NCBI GenBank assembly: GCA_963766725.1
Contig: CAVYBK010000003.1
Location: 1-64,000 of the forward strand
Source of the DNA: DATEOR01 sp963766725
GTDB taxonomy: Bacteria; Actinomycetota; Thermoleophilia; Gaiellales; Gaiellaceae
Direction of reading: 5' to 3'
Length of the DNA stretch: 64,000 bases
The notes below the pieces were generated by a model. That model saw only the letters and a program-made list of their open reading frames with translations, had not been told where the DNA came from and searched no databases. Shown one piece after another: positions 15,901-24,845 of the stretch; position 1 is the first letter of the stretch, and the number at the start of each line of letters is the position of its first letter. Both the position numbers and the translations under genes were made by a program.

Positions 15901-17028
15901 CTATTCGCCGCCCGCCGTGACCTCGACGGTCGGCGCCTGCCAGCTCGCGCCGTTGACGTCGGCGCCGTCTGCCTTGAGCGCCTCGACCGCCGCCTTTGCG
16001 TACGTGTCGATGTAGGCGTCGCTCGACGCCTCGTTCTTGATCACGCCGTAGTCGATCGCGATCTGCGCCGTGGTGTCGAAGTCGTCCGGATTCATGACTC
16101 CGATGCCGAGATCGTTCGGCCAGATCAGCTTGTTGATCTCGTTCAGCTGCCAGTTCTGGTGCCCCTCGCCGAGCGTCGGCCCGTTGTCGAGCACGATCTG
16201 GAGGCACTCGTCCGGGTTGTCGCGACAGAAGATCCAGCCCTTGAAGCTGGCCTTCAGGAACCGCGTCGCGATGTCCTGGTTGCCTTCGTCCTGGATCCAG
16301 TCGCCGCGGACGAACACGCCGTCCTCGAGCGCCCCCGTGCCCTGGTCGGACATCTTGAGGACGTTGAGGTCGTCGAGCGTGTAGAGCTCGCCCGTGTCCG
16401 GGTTCTCCTGCTCGAGCACCTGCGCGAGCTCGTTGTAGGTCATCGCCGCCGCGGCGTCGACCTCCCTGTTCAGGAAGAGGTTCATGTCGAACGGCTGCGC
16501 GACCACCTCGACGTCGGACTGCGGGTCGATGTCGTTCTTGTTCAGCGCGGCGAAGAGCTTGTGCTCGTTGCCGCCGAGCCAGACGCCGACCTTCTTGCCC
16601 TTGAGCGAGGCGATCGAGTCGAGGCCGCTGTCCTTCCACGTGACCTCGGTCATCCCGCTTCGCGCGAAGACCTGGGCGATGTTGACGATGTCGCCGTTCT
16701 GGTCGCGCGTCGCGAGCAGGTTGTCGAGCCAGTCGATGCCGAACTCGGCCTGGCCGCCGAGGACGACCTGCTCGGGGACGATGTCGGGGCCGCCGACCTT
16801 GATGTCGACGTCGAGGCCCTCGTCGTCGTAGTAGCCCTGGGCCTTCGCCGCGTAGTAGCCGGCGAACTGCGCCTGCGTCACCCATTTGAGCTGGAGGGTG
16901 ACCTTGTCCTTCGCGCCGCCGCTTGTTCCCGTCCCGCCGCTGGACTCCTCGTTCCCGCCGCCACAGCCCGCGCCGACGAGCGTCAGCACGAGGACGGCGG
17001 CCAGCCACAACCACCGAGCACGCTTCAT
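15901..17028 (-). CDS. ABC importer substrate-binding lipoprotein (NMT1/THI5-like)
   Basis: 375-residue secreted lipoprotein: basic start MKRARW, hydrophobic core, and lipobox-like LVGAGC, then a low-complexity linker. The mature part begins VTLQLKWVTQAQFAGYYAAKAQGYYDDEGL, classic of NMT1-like proteins that bind pyrimidine precursors, riboflavin or related rings. VVLGGQAEFGIDW and GKKVGVWLGGNEH also fit. It is first in a five-gene leftward block with two permeases, an ATPase and a hydantoinase. The ligand is inferred to be a pyrimidine- or hydantoin-type ring. Confidence 0.88.
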   Translation of the reverse strand: MKRARWLWLAAVLVLTLVGAGCGGGNEESSGGTGTSGGAKDKVTLQLKWVTQAQFAGYYAAKAQGYYDDEGLDVDIKVGGPDIVPEQVVLGGQAEFGIDWLDNLLATRDQNGDIVNIAQVFARSGMTEVTWKDSGLDSIASLKGKKVGVWLGGNEHKLFAALNKNDIDPQSDVEVVAQPFDMNLFLNREVDAAAAMTYNELAQVLEQENPDTGELYTLDDLNVLKMSDQGTGALEDGVFVRGDWIQDEGNQDIATRFLKASFKGWIFCRDNPDECLQIVLDNGPTLGEGHQNWQLNEINKLIWPNDLGIGVMNPDDFDTTAQIAIDYGVIKNEASSDAYIDTYAKAAVEALKADGADVNGASWQAPTVEVTAGGE

Positions 17029-17059
17029 CCGTTCCCCTTCCCTTTCGTAGTACGTCGTG

Positions 17060-17884
17060 TCATTCGCGGCCTCCGCGCACGGAGGGGTGCCAGCTCAGGA
17101 CGACCCGCTCCGCGAGCGCGACGGCTCCGTAGAACGCGATGCCGAGCACGCTGGCGACGAAGATCGCCGCCCATGCTTCCTCGAACGCAAAAATTCCTGC
17201 CGACCTCCTGATCTGGATCCCGAGCGCATCCTGGGAACCGCCGAAGTAATCCCCGACGATGGCCCCGATCATCGCGAGGACGGTCGCAACCTTCAAGCCC
17301 GTGAAGAGATACGGGAGCGAGGTCGGGATGCGCACGCGGCGGAAGATGTCGCGCTCGCGCGCCGCGTAGGAGCGCATGAGCTCGACGGATTCGGGGCGCA
17401 CCGAGGTCAGCCCGCGCAGCGTGTTCACCATCACCGGGAAGAAGACGATCACCGCCGCGATCGCCATCTTCGAGGCCGGCGACAGGATCCCGAACCAGTT
17501 GTTCGTGATCGGCGCGAAGGCGATGATCGGCACCGCGTTCGCCGCGATCGCATACGGCATGAGCGCGTTCCCGAGCGGGCGCCAGCGGGCGAGCACGAGC
17601 GCCACGAGCACCGCGAAGGCCGACCCGATGAGGAAGCCGCCGACGGCCTCCTTGAAGGTGAAGAGCCCGGCGCTCACCAGCGTGTCGCGCTCGTCCCAGA
17701 ACGTGCTGAGGATCTCCGACGGCGCGGGCAGGAGGAACCGTTGCACGTCGAGGCCCCGGACGAGCCCCTCCCAGAGCGCGATGCCGAGGACGAAGATCGC
17801 GACCGCGGGCGCCCAGTCGCGAGCGCCCCGGCCCATCATCCGCCCGAAGCTACGCGGAACCGGCTGAACGACGGTGGTGCTCAC
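17060..17884 (-). CDS. ABC importer permease (SsuC/ThiX type)
   Basis: 274 residues with six or so membrane helices. The cytoplasmic EAA loop that docks the ATPase reads RPESVELMRSYAARERDIF followed by RVRIPTSLPYLFTGLK. The N-terminal part ahead of the first helix (MSTTVVQPVPRSFGRMMGRG) is cytoplasmic. The start overlaps the ATPase stop by 4 bp. It is the first of two non-identical permeases flanking one ATPase, so the membrane part is probably a heterodimer. Confidence 0.9.
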   Translation of the reverse strand: MSTTVVQPVPRSFGRMMGRGARDWAPAVAIFVLGIALWEGLVRGLDVQRFLLPAPSEILSTFWDERDTLVSAGLFTFKEAVGGFLIGSAFAVLVALVLARWRPLGNALMPYAIAANAVPIIAFAPITNNWFGILSPASKMAIAAVIVFFPVMVNTLRGLTSVRPESVELMRSYAARERDIFRRVRIPTSLPYLFTGLKVATVLAMIGAIVGDYFGGSQDALGIQIRRSAGIFAFEEAWAAIFVASVLGIAFYGAVALAERVVLSWHPSVRGGRE

Positions 17885-18675
17885 GCAGGGAGCTCCTCGC
17901 CCGAGCGGTCGCCCGTCCGTAGAAGCTCGCGCACCTCGGTGACGAGCTCGAAGAACCGCTCCTGCTCGCGCGTGTCCGTGTTGCGCGGCTGCGGGAGGTC
18001 GATGTCGACGATGCCCGTGATGCGGGCCGGGCGGGGCGACAGGACCACGACACGAGTCGAGAGAAACACCGCCTCGGCGATCGAGTGCGTGACGAAGACG
18101 ATCGTCGAGCCGCTCTCCTGCCAGATGCGCAGGAGCTCCATGTTCATCCGCTCGCGCGTCATCTCGTCGAGAGCGCCGAACGGCTCATCCATGAGGAGGA
18201 GAGGCGGGTCGAAGGAAAGGGCCCGCGCGATCGACACGCGTTGCTGCATCCCCCCGGAGAGCTGCCACGGGTAGTGGTCCTCGAAGCCCGCGAGCTCGAC
18301 GAGCTCGACCATCTCGCCGATCCGCTCTGAGCGGCGCGCACGGTCCCAGTCGAGCATCTCGAGCGGAAGCGCGATGTTCTTGGCCACCGTGCGCCAGTCG
18401 TAGAGGACGGCGTCCTGGAAGACGATCCCGTAGTCGCGGTCGAGCCGCGCCTGGTGCGCCTGCTTGCCGTTGACCACGACCTCGCCAGAGGTCGGCGGGA
18501 CGAGGTCGCCGATGATGCGAAGGAGCGTCGACTTGCCGCAGCCGGAAGGGCCGATCAGCGAGACGAACTCGCGCGGGCGCACCTCGAGGTCGATCTCCTG
18601 CAGCGCGCGGACGCCGCCGCGCGCGAAGTCCTTCGTCAACGACTTGAGCGAGACGACCGCAGCCTGCTCGTTCAT
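17881..18675 (-). CDS. ABC importer ATPase (SsuB/TauB/ThiZ type)
   Basis: 264 residues. Walker A is GPSGCGKST (near residue 42), Q-loop VFQDAVLYDW, signature LSGGMQQRVSIARAL, Walker B LLLMDEPFGALD and H-loop FVTHSIAEA. It powers import by the two neighbouring permeases, with 4-bp overlaps on both sides showing tight translational coupling. The length and motifs match the nitrate/sulfonate/taurine-type ATPase group, which does not fix the substrate. Confidence 0.93.
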   Translation of the reverse strand: MNEQAAVVSLKSLTKDFARGGVRALQEIDLEVRPREFVSLIGPSGCGKSTLLRIIGDLVPPTSGEVVVNGKQAHQARLDRDYGIVFQDAVLYDWRTVAKNIALPLEMLDWDRARRSERIGEMVELVELAGFEDHYPWQLSGGMQQRVSIARALSFDPPLLLMDEPFGALDEMTRERMNMELLRIWQESGSTIVFVTHSIAEAVFLSTRVVVLSPRPARITGIVDIDLPQPRNTDTREQERFFELVTEVRELLRTGDRSGEELPA

Positions 18676-19496
18676 ACGAAATGCTCCGGGGCGCGCCTGA
18701 CGACGAGCTTCTCGGTGAGGACGATGAGGAGGAAGAAGGCGATGCCGAGGAGCGCGGCGATGATGTTGGTCGCCCAGAGGCTCTCAGGCGAGCTCGCGTA
18801 GTACTGGTTGAAGTTGAGGATCGCGCCGCCGAGCCCGTCCTGGATCGAAGCGGGAAGCTCGCCGATGATCGCGCCGACGACGCACGCGGTGGCCGCGATC
18901 TTGAAGGCGGCGAAGAGGTACGGGAGCGAGGCGGGGACGCGAAGCTTCCAGAGCACGGTCCACCGGCTCGCCGCGTACGAGTTCATGAGCTCATGCGCAC
19001 GCGGGTCGGCCGACTGGAGGCCCCGGAGGGCGTTGATCGCCACCGGGAAGAAGGTCAGGTAGGCGGCGATCACCGAGACCGAGAACCAGCCGGGCAGCCC
19101 GCGTCCGCCGAGCCAGACGACGACCATCGGCGCGATCGCGAGGATCGGGATCGTCTGCGACGCGACGATGTAGGGCAGGAACCCGCGCTGGAGGAGCGTC
19201 GAGTGCACGAGCGCGACGGCGATGAGAAAGCCGACTCCCGCGCCGAGCGCGAAGCCCACGGCGGCCTCCTTCGCGGTGAAGAGCGCTGCCTTCCCGAGCA
19301 CCTCGATGAGGAGCGGCCCGTTCCGCCGCGACGGCTCGAAGAGCTGGCCGATCATGTCGTGAATGTGCGGCATCGTCCGTTCGTTCACCTCGAACGGCCA
19401 GGCCAGGCTCACCGCGACGCCGAAGGCGCGGTACGCCTCCCACAAAGCCCACAAGCCCGCCAGCACTGCGGCGAAGACCAACCCCCTGCGCAGCAT
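18672..19496 (-). CDS. second ABC importer permease of the same system
   Basis: 274 residues, same size and fold as the permease at 17.1 kb but clearly diverged. The EAA loop reads DPRAHELMNSYAASRWTVLW and then LRVPASLPYLFAAFKIA. It begins the block at 19496 and is followed by the ATPase with a 4-bp overlap. Two different permeases imply a heterodimeric channel. Confidence 0.9.
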   Translation of the reverse strand: MLRRGLVFAAVLAGLWALWEAYRAFGVAVSLAWPFEVNERTMPHIHDMIGQLFEPSRRNGPLLIEVLGKAALFTAKEAAVGFALGAGVGFLIAVALVHSTLLQRGFLPYIVASQTIPILAIAPMVVVWLGGRGLPGWFSVSVIAAYLTFFPVAINALRGLQSADPRAHELMNSYAASRWTVLWKLRVPASLPYLFAAFKIAATACVVGAIIGELPASIQDGLGGAILNFNQYYASSPESLWATNIIAALLGIAFFLLIVLTEKLVVRRAPEHFV

Positions 19497-19498
19497 CG

Positions 19499-21046
19499 CT
19501 ATTCAGTACCACATCGGGAGCCGAGTTTGGTCAGCGATTCGCAGATCACCGCCTCGTTCAGCTCGAACCAGCCGGCGAGGGCGGCCGGCACCGGCGGCCG
19601 GAGCTGCGCCTCGGCCTGCGCGAGAGAGCGATCTACCGCCCGAAGCACCGCCTCCTCGTCGTTGAAGGGCCCCTCTATCCGGATGAGAAGCCAGCTCCCG
19701 AAATCCTGGCCGTTCTCGACCGCCCCGACGTCGGTTGTGCCGACGGGCACAGCGACGAAGACATCCCCTGCGGGATAGTCCACGCGCTCGAGCGCGGCGA
19801 GAAGCGACTGGACCTGCGCCCTGGGAAGCCCCCGAGCCTCTCCCGTCTGGGGAAGGGCCGCCAGGTAGACGGAGGAGTACGGGTAGAGAACGTCGTTGTT
19901 CTCCACTTCCCCTTGCAGCCACGCCGCCGGCTCGGACACCGCGCGCTCACCGCCCAGCGCAGCCGTGTAGGTGATCGAGCGCGGATCGTTGATCCCCTGC
20001 GTCGAAAGCGCCGCGACGACCGCGAGGCCGACAAGGGGCAGCGGCCGCCCGGGAATGCGTGCGACCGCCACGCCGACGAAGGCGGCGAAGAACGGCAGCG
20101 CGAAGATCAGGTGGCGCGGCGAGAGGTCGGGCGCGCGGCCGGTGCGGACGAGAGTCGAGAGGAGCGGCGGCCCCGCGAAGGCGATGAGGCCCCAGGCGAC
20201 GAGCTCCGGCCTCCGGCGGAGGAGAATCGCGATCCCCCAGGCCGCGAGCGCGAGGAAGACGACGAAGGTCCAGCCGCTGCCGCCGCCGAAGCCGCGGACC
20301 GCGTCCTCGAGCTGGTGCCGCGCCTCGGTCCAGGTCGCGAGGCGGTCCTGCTGCTCCGAGCTCAGCTCGAAACGGTCGGCCAGGCGCAGGTCGGCTACGG
20401 CGAACGGGATCATGGCGAGGACCGCGACCGCGGCGGGCCAGGCGGGACGCAGGGGCCGCCCGCGCCAGAGGAAGAGCGCGACCGCGGCTTCGACGGCGAC
20501 GACGATTCCTCCGTACGGGTGCACCGCGGGGAGAAGCCAGGCGGCGGCTGACGCGGCGGCCACGGTACCCGTCGTCGGGCGCTGGACGCAGCGAACGAAG
20601 AGGTCGACGGCGAGAGCCGCCGCGAAGGCGAAGAGCGCATACATGCGCCCGAAGCTCCCGTACACGGCGAGCATCCCCGAGGCCGCGGCCACGACGGCCG
20701 CGGCGACTCCGGCGACACGGCCGTCCAGGCGCCGGCCCAGGTCGTAGCAGAGGACGACCGCCGCGACGGCGAAGACGACGGAGATCCAGCGCAGGGCCTC
20801 CGGCGAGGAGTCGAAGAGGAAGGCGAGGTGGACGAGGACGAAGTGGAGCGGCGCGCCGCCCCGGTCCCACATCGTCGTGGCGATCATCTCCCCGAAAGGC
20901 CGCGCGGAGATGAGCCCGGAAACAGCCTCGTCCTCGAAGAGCGGCTTCGAACGGACGTCGGGGACGAGCTCGACGAGGAGGTAGGCGCACGCGCCCACCA
21001 CCGCCCCCCACGCCGCGAGGCGCGGGAGGCTAATCCGCCGATGCAC
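19499..21046 (-). CDS. membrane glycosyltransferase, GT39/ArnT-like (GT-C fold)
   Basis: 515 residues with about ten hydrophobic helices and an extracellular C-terminal domain from about residue 390. The first external loop holds the acidic pair typical of polyprenyl-phosphate-sugar-dependent GT-C enzymes (KPLFEDEAVS), and the helix after it carries GAPLHFVLVHLAF. Likely transfers a lipid-linked sugar at the outer membrane face; acceptor unknown. GTG at 21046 lies within the last codons of the HMG-CoA lyase gene (17-bp overlap), so it is cotranscribed with it. Confidence 0.75.
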   Translation of the reverse strand: MHRRISLPRLAAWGAVVGACAYLLVELVPDVRSKPLFEDEAVSGLISARPFGEMIATTMWDRGGAPLHFVLVHLAFLFDSSPEALRWISVVFAVAAVVLCYDLGRRLDGRVAGVAAAVVAAASGMLAVYGSFGRMYALFAFAAALAVDLFVRCVQRPTTGTVAAASAAAWLLPAVHPYGGIVVAVEAAVALFLWRGRPLRPAWPAAVAVLAMIPFAVADLRLADRFELSSEQQDRLATWTEARHQLEDAVRGFGGGSGWTFVVFLALAAWGIAILLRRRPELVAWGLIAFAGPPLLSTLVRTGRAPDLSPRHLIFALPFFAAFVGVAVARIPGRPLPLVGLAVVAALSTQGINDPRSITYTAALGGERAVSEPAAWLQGEVENNDVLYPYSSVYLAALPQTGEARGLPRAQVQSLLAALERVDYPAGDVFVAVPVGTTDVGAVENGQDFGSWLLIRIEGPFNDEEAVLRAVDRSLAQAEAQLRPPVPAALAGWFELNEAVICESLTKLGSRCGTE

Positions 21047-21905
21047 CGGCGCGGTAGACCTGGCCCGGGAGGGCGCGGCCGAGCACTCCCTCGAGCCACT
21101 CCGAGACGCCGATCAGCGCGTCGAGGTCGATCCCCGTCTCTACGCCCTCTCCGTGGAGGAGGAAGACCAGATCCTCGGTGGCGATGTTGCCCGTGGCGCG
21201 CGGCGCGAACGGGCAGCCGCCGAGCCCGCCCACCGACGACTCGAAGACCTCCGCGCCGGCTTCCAGGGCCGCATACGCGTTGGCGAAGCCCGTGTTGCGG
21301 GTGTTGTGCAGATGAACGCCCACGGGGACGCCCAGCCCCTTCCCCCGCTCCACCAGGTCGCGCGCCTGCCGCGGCACGCCGACTCCGATCGTGTCCGCGA
21401 AGACGATCTCCCCTGCGCCCGCGGCGACGCAACGCTCGCCGAGCGCGATCACCGTGTCCGCCTCCACCTTCCCCTCGAAGGGACAGCCGAACGAGACGCT
21501 GATCGAGACGCTGACGGGGAGCTCCGTGTCGATCCGCTCCAGCTCCGCGACGGACTCGTCGACGGTGCGGTTCGCGTTGCGCCGGTTGAACTCGTCCGTC
21601 GCAGCGAGCGTGAAGTGGACGGCGTCAAGGCCGCACGCAGCCAGCCGCTCGTAGCCCTTCTCGTTGAGGACGAGCCCGGAGTACGTCACGCCGTCCTGAC
21701 GCTCGATCCCGGCGACGACCTCCTCCGCGCCGCCCATCTGCGGCACACTCTCGGCCCGGACGAAGCTGACCGCCTCGATGCTGCCTAGACCCGTGGCCGC
21801 AAGCCGGTTCACGAGCTCCGCGCGCACCTCCGGAGCGAGCGTCTCGGCCTCGTTCTGGAGCCCGTCGCGCGGGCCGACGTCGCAGATCGTCACGGGGGCT
21901 GCCAT
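21030..21905 (-). CDS. mvaB: hydroxymethylglutaryl-CoA lyase
   Basis: Cleaves HMG-CoA to acetyl-CoA and acetoacetate at the end of leucine breakdown. 291 residues of TIM barrel: DVGPRDGLQNEAETL at the start (catalytic Arg and Asp), VSFVRAESVPQMGGAEEV, SVSFGCPFEGKV, FADTIGVGVPRQ, HLHNTRNTGFANAYAAL (metal His pair) and the signature loop GGLGGCPFAPRATGNIATED with the catalytic Cys. Start ATG at 21905 is 11 bp from the start of the divergent cyclodeaminase-like gene. Confidence 0.94.
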   Translation of the reverse strand: MAAPVTICDVGPRDGLQNEAETLAPEVRAELVNRLAATGLGSIEAVSFVRAESVPQMGGAEEVVAGIERQDGVTYSGLVLNEKGYERLAACGLDAVHFTLAATDEFNRRNANRTVDESVAELERIDTELPVSVSISVSFGCPFEGKVEADTVIALGERCVAAGAGEIVFADTIGVGVPRQARDLVERGKGLGVPVGVHLHNTRNTGFANAYAALEAGAEVFESSVGGLGGCPFAPRATGNIATEDLVFLLHGEGVETGIDLDALIGVSEWLEGVLGRALPGQVYRAGASAD

Positions 21906-21910
21906 AGTCT
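21905..21910 (+). promoter_or_regulatory. -10 element of the cyclodeaminase-like gene
   Basis: TAGTCT, 6 nt before GTG 21917, abutting the start codon of divergent mvaB. No ribosome-binding site, so a leaderless mRNA is predicted. Confidence 0.5.
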
Positions 21911-21916
21911 CGCGCC

Positions 21917-22880
21917 GTGAGCGTACCGTTCTTCTCCGGCGAGCACGTGCGCGCGGCTGTCGCCCCCGACGAGGCGCTCGAGGCCGTCCGCGCCGCCTTC
22001 GTCGAGCACGTCCAGGGGAACTGGTTCATGCCCTCGAAGGTCTACGTGCCCGCGCCGCCGGACGGTGATTTCCGCGCCATGCCCGCCCTGGGAGCGGGCC
22101 ACACGGTGCTGAAGTGGGTCACGTCTTTCCCCCGGAACCCCGAACGCGGCCTGCCCACGGTCTCCGGTGTCGTCCTTCTCTCGGATGCGACCACGGGGGA
22201 GCTGCGCGCGCTCCTCGACGCGGGCGCGGTCACCGCGCTGCGGACGGGCGCCGCGGCGGTGCTCGCCGCCGAGACGCTGGCGCGGCCGACCGTTGCGCCG
22301 GCCACCGTCGTGGGCACGGGCGTGAACGGGCGCGCGGTCGCGCAGACCTTCCTCGCCCGCGGACGTGAGGTCTCGCTCTGGGATGCACGCCGCGAGGCGG
22401 CCGAGGCGGCCGCGGAGGAGCTGGGCGAAGGCGCGGAGGTCGCCACGGACGCGGCGGAGGCCCTCTCGGCGGACATCGTCGCCACGGTCACGCCCGGATT
22501 CGAGCTCCTCTTCGACACCGGTTCCCTCCACGCCGGCCAGCACGTCAGCCTCATGGGCGCCGACGGGCCGGGCAAGGCGGAGATCGCCGTCGACGAGCTG
22601 CTGCGCGCCCGCGTCGTCTGCGACGAGTGGGAGCAGGCGAGCCACAACGGCGAGATCGCGCGTGCCCTCGACCACGGGCTGAAGCGGGAAGACGTGGCCG
22701 AGCTCGGCCGCGTCCTCGCCGGCGATGAGGAGGGGCGCCGCGACGAGCACGAGATCACGCTCTTCGACTCGACCGGGCCTGGCCGTGCAGGACCTGGCCG
22801 TCGCGCTCGCCGTCTACGAAGCCTGGCGGGCTAACCCCGAAGCAGATAGCTTCGTCGGAGTTACCGAGATCACTGCGTAG
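21917..22880 (+). CDS. ornithine cyclodeaminase / mu-crystallin family protein, one frameshift near the 3' end
   Basis: NAD(P)-dependent member of the ornithine cyclodeaminase, alanine dehydrogenase and imine reductase family. Visible: FMPSKVYVPAP, KWVTSFPRNPERGLPTVSGVVLLSDATTG with the substrate Lys/Arg, ALRTGAAAVLAAETLA, and a GTGVNGRA nucleotide loop. Near 22776 one extra G in ACCGGGCCT moves the frame. Without it the protein continues TGLAVQDLAVALAVYEAW to TAG at 22880, the expected C-terminal helix. Substrate cannot be told. It is followed after 13 bp by the VOC gene. Confidence 0.85.
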
Positions 22881-22893
22881 GAAAGGAGCAGGC

Positions 22894-23253
22894 ATGCCGC
22901 GGGTGACACACGTGGAGTGGCCGGCAGGGGACGCCGACCGGCTGCAGGGCTTCCTCGAAGGGCTCTTCGGCTGGCAGTTCGACTCGCCGATGCCCGAGAT
23001 GGACTACCGGATGGCGCGCACCGCCGACAACGAGGGCGCCGCGGTCTACCCGGCCGAGAAGCGCGGCCTGCTGGTCTACTACGACGTCGACGACATCGAC
23101 GCCCACGTGGCCAAGGTGCGCGACTCCGGAGGCGAGGCAGAGGACAAGATGCCGGTGCCGAGCATGGGCTGGTTCTCGCAGTGCAAGGACCCCGAGGGCA
23201 ACTCCTTTGGTCTCTGGCAGACGGATTCGTCCGCGCCCGTCCCCGAAGGCTAA
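22894..23253 (+). CDS. VOC-family (glyoxalase/bleomycin-resistance fold) protein
   Basis: 119 residues, two beta-alpha-beta-beta-beta modules: HVEWPAGDADRLQGFLEGLFGWQF, then LVYYDVDDIDAHVAKVRDSGG and the C-terminal FSQCKDPEGNSFGLWQTD, where the Glu of DPEGN is a usual metal ligand. AAGGAG precedes ATG 22894. Function (isomerase, dioxygenase-like or binding protein) cannot be read. Its stop overlaps that of the convergent GNAT gene within CTAA. Confidence 0.88.
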   Translation: MPRVTHVEWPAGDADRLQGFLEGLFGWQFDSPMPEMDYRMARTADNEGAAVYPAEKRGLLVYYDVDDIDAHVAKVRDSGGEAEDKMPVPSMGWFSQCKDPEGNSFGLWQTDSSAPVPEG

Positions 23254-24116
23254 GCCGCCGAGCCCTTCTGGAAGATCTCGTAGGTCCGCTCTTTGCGCAT
23301 CCCAGCCCGCTCGTAGAGCCGCCACGCGTCGGTCGGGTTGTTGGAGTCCGTCTTGAGCGTCACGCGTGGTAGCTCGCGGCGCTTGAACTCGCCGAAGGTC
23401 TGGTAGACGAGCGCCTTCCCGAGCCCGCGCCCGCGCCAGTCCGGGTGGACGACGAGATCCTTGATGTAGCCCTCGTCCCAGTTCAGCGCGGCGCCCACGA
23501 TCTTGCCGTCTGCGACCGCGAGGAACCACACCGTCGCATCGAACATCGGATCCTCGAACATGAACCGGCTCCAGCTCTCGAACGTGGCCGGTTGGTGATG
23601 AAACTCCTCCGCATAGGCGAGGTCGAGGAGCTCCTTGATCTCCCTCGCCTCGGCTTCCTCCCCGCCGTACGTCCGCACTGACACTCCCTCCGGCCACTCC
23701 GGCTCCGGGATCGCCTCGGGGAGGTCGATGCCCATGAGCCAGACCTCCCAGGCCTTCTCGTAGCCGTTCGCCTGTGCAAACGCGGCGCCGGGCGCGTCGC
23801 TCTGGAGTGCCATCAGCAGCGTCGGCTTGGCGGTCGCGGTGCCTTCCGCCGCCTGCAGGAGAGCGGTGCCGATCCCGCGTCGTCGCACCGAGGGCTCGAC
23901 GCCGACGTCGATCCAGCCGCCGCTCGCATCCGCCTCGCCGACGATGCGGCCATCCACCTCGGCGACGAACGAGCCGTCGGCCGAGGCCAGGATGGTGTCG
24001 TACATCTCGCGTCCGATCTCGACCTGGCCGTAGTTCGACCTCTGCCAGTCGGCGTAGAGCTCGAAAACGGCTTCTGCATCCTCGGCCCGCGCGGGCCTGA
24101 TCGTGAACTCAGCCAC
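23250..24116 (-). CDS. tandem GNAT acetyltransferase
   Basis: 288 residues holding two GNAT domains. The first has the acetyl-CoA loop PSVRRRGIGTALLQAAEG (about 80-95). The second has HPDWRGRGLGKALVYQTFGEF (about 228-245), the R/Q-x-x-G-x-G/A signature in both cases. Substrate unknown. The start lies 8 bp inside the end of the rhodanese gene upstream, so the two share a transcript. Confidence 0.88.
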   Translation of the reverse strand: MAEFTIRPARAEDAEAVFELYADWQRSNYGQVEIGREMYDTILASADGSFVAEVDGRIVGEADASGGWIDVGVEPSVRRRGIGTALLQAAEGTATAKPTLLMALQSDAPGAAFAQANGYEKAWEVWLMGIDLPEAIPEPEWPEGVSVRTYGGEEAEAREIKELLDLAYAEEFHHQPATFESWSRFMFEDPMFDATVWFLAVADGKIVGAALNWDEGYIKDLVVHPDWRGRGLGKALVYQTFGEFKRRELPRVTLKTDSNNPTDAWRLYERAGMRKERTYEIFQKGSAA

Positions 24117-24831
24117 GCTCGACCGCCAGTCCGCGGCTCGACCACTCGCTCCACGAGCCGGGATAGAGCTTGGCCTCGACGCCGGCGCGCTCGAGGGCGA
24201 GAACGGTCACGGCGGCCGTGATTCCGGAGCCGCAGTACACGGCGACCTCGGCATCAGGGTCGACCGCGGACGGCTCGGCGGTGTACGGCATGTTGACGGC
24301 GCCCGGGATATGGCCGGCGACCGGGTCGATCGGCTCGACCTCGCCGCGATAGCGCTCCGCCGCACGTGCGTCCACGAGGACGAAGCCCGGCTTCCCGAGG
24401 CGCTCCTCGATCTCCTCGGCCGACACGACGTCGTCATCGCGCGGTTGCAGACGGAAGTCGGCCGCCTCGATGTGCTCCTCACCGGTACGGAGCGGCCCGA
24501 GCCAGTCGTCCAATCCTCCGCGAAGGACGGCGACGTCGTCGTGCCCGAAATGGCGGAGGAGCCACCAGAGCCGCGCGGCGCCGCCGTTCATTCCCTGGTC
24601 GTAGGCGACGACGAGCGAGTCGTTTCCGATCCCGGCCGCTCCGGCCGCGCGGGCGAAGTCCTCCGGAGCAGGAAGGGGGTGCCGCCCTCCGTCGGCACCT
24701 CCGGGAGGCGCCGAAAGCTCCGTCTCGACGTCCAGAAAGGACGCGCCGGGAATGTGGCCGGCCAGATAGAGCTCACGCCCTACTTCGGGATGGCCGAGTT
24801 GCCACCGGCAATCGACAAACTGCACCCTCAT
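24109..24831 (-). CDS. two-domain rhodanese (thiosulfate / 3-mercaptopyruvate sulfurtransferase)
   Basis: 240 residues with two rhodanese domains: an inactive N-terminal one (FVDCRWQL ... LAGHIPGASFLDVE ... VAYDQGMNGGAARLWWLLRHFG) and a catalytic C-terminal one (VLVDARAAERYRGE ... HIPGAVNMPY) whose active loop reads CGSGIT, with the persulfide Cys. The CGSG(I/V)T loop is closer to 3-mercaptopyruvate than to classical thiosulfate sulfurtransferases. ATG 24831 has its own predicted -10 (TAGTCT) overlapping the stop codon of the upstream gene. Confidence 0.9.
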   Translation of the reverse strand: MRVQFVDCRWQLGHPEVGRELYLAGHIPGASFLDVETELSAPPGGADGGRHPLPAPEDFARAAGAAGIGNDSLVVAYDQGMNGGAARLWWLLRHFGHDDVAVLRGGLDDWLGPLRTGEEHIEAADFRLQPRDDDVVSAEEIEERLGKPGFVLVDARAAERYRGEVEPIDPVAGHIPGAVNMPYTAEPSAVDPDAEVAVYCGSGITAAVTVLALERAGVEAKLYPGSWSEWSSRGLAVERG

Positions 24832-24839
24832 GGTGCGGG

Positions 24840-24845
24840 AGACTA
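24840..24845 (-). promoter_or_regulatory. -10 element of the rhodanese gene
   Basis: TAGTCT, 8 nt before ATG 24831. Its TAG is also the stop codon of the upstream dehydrogenase gene. Confidence 0.45.
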
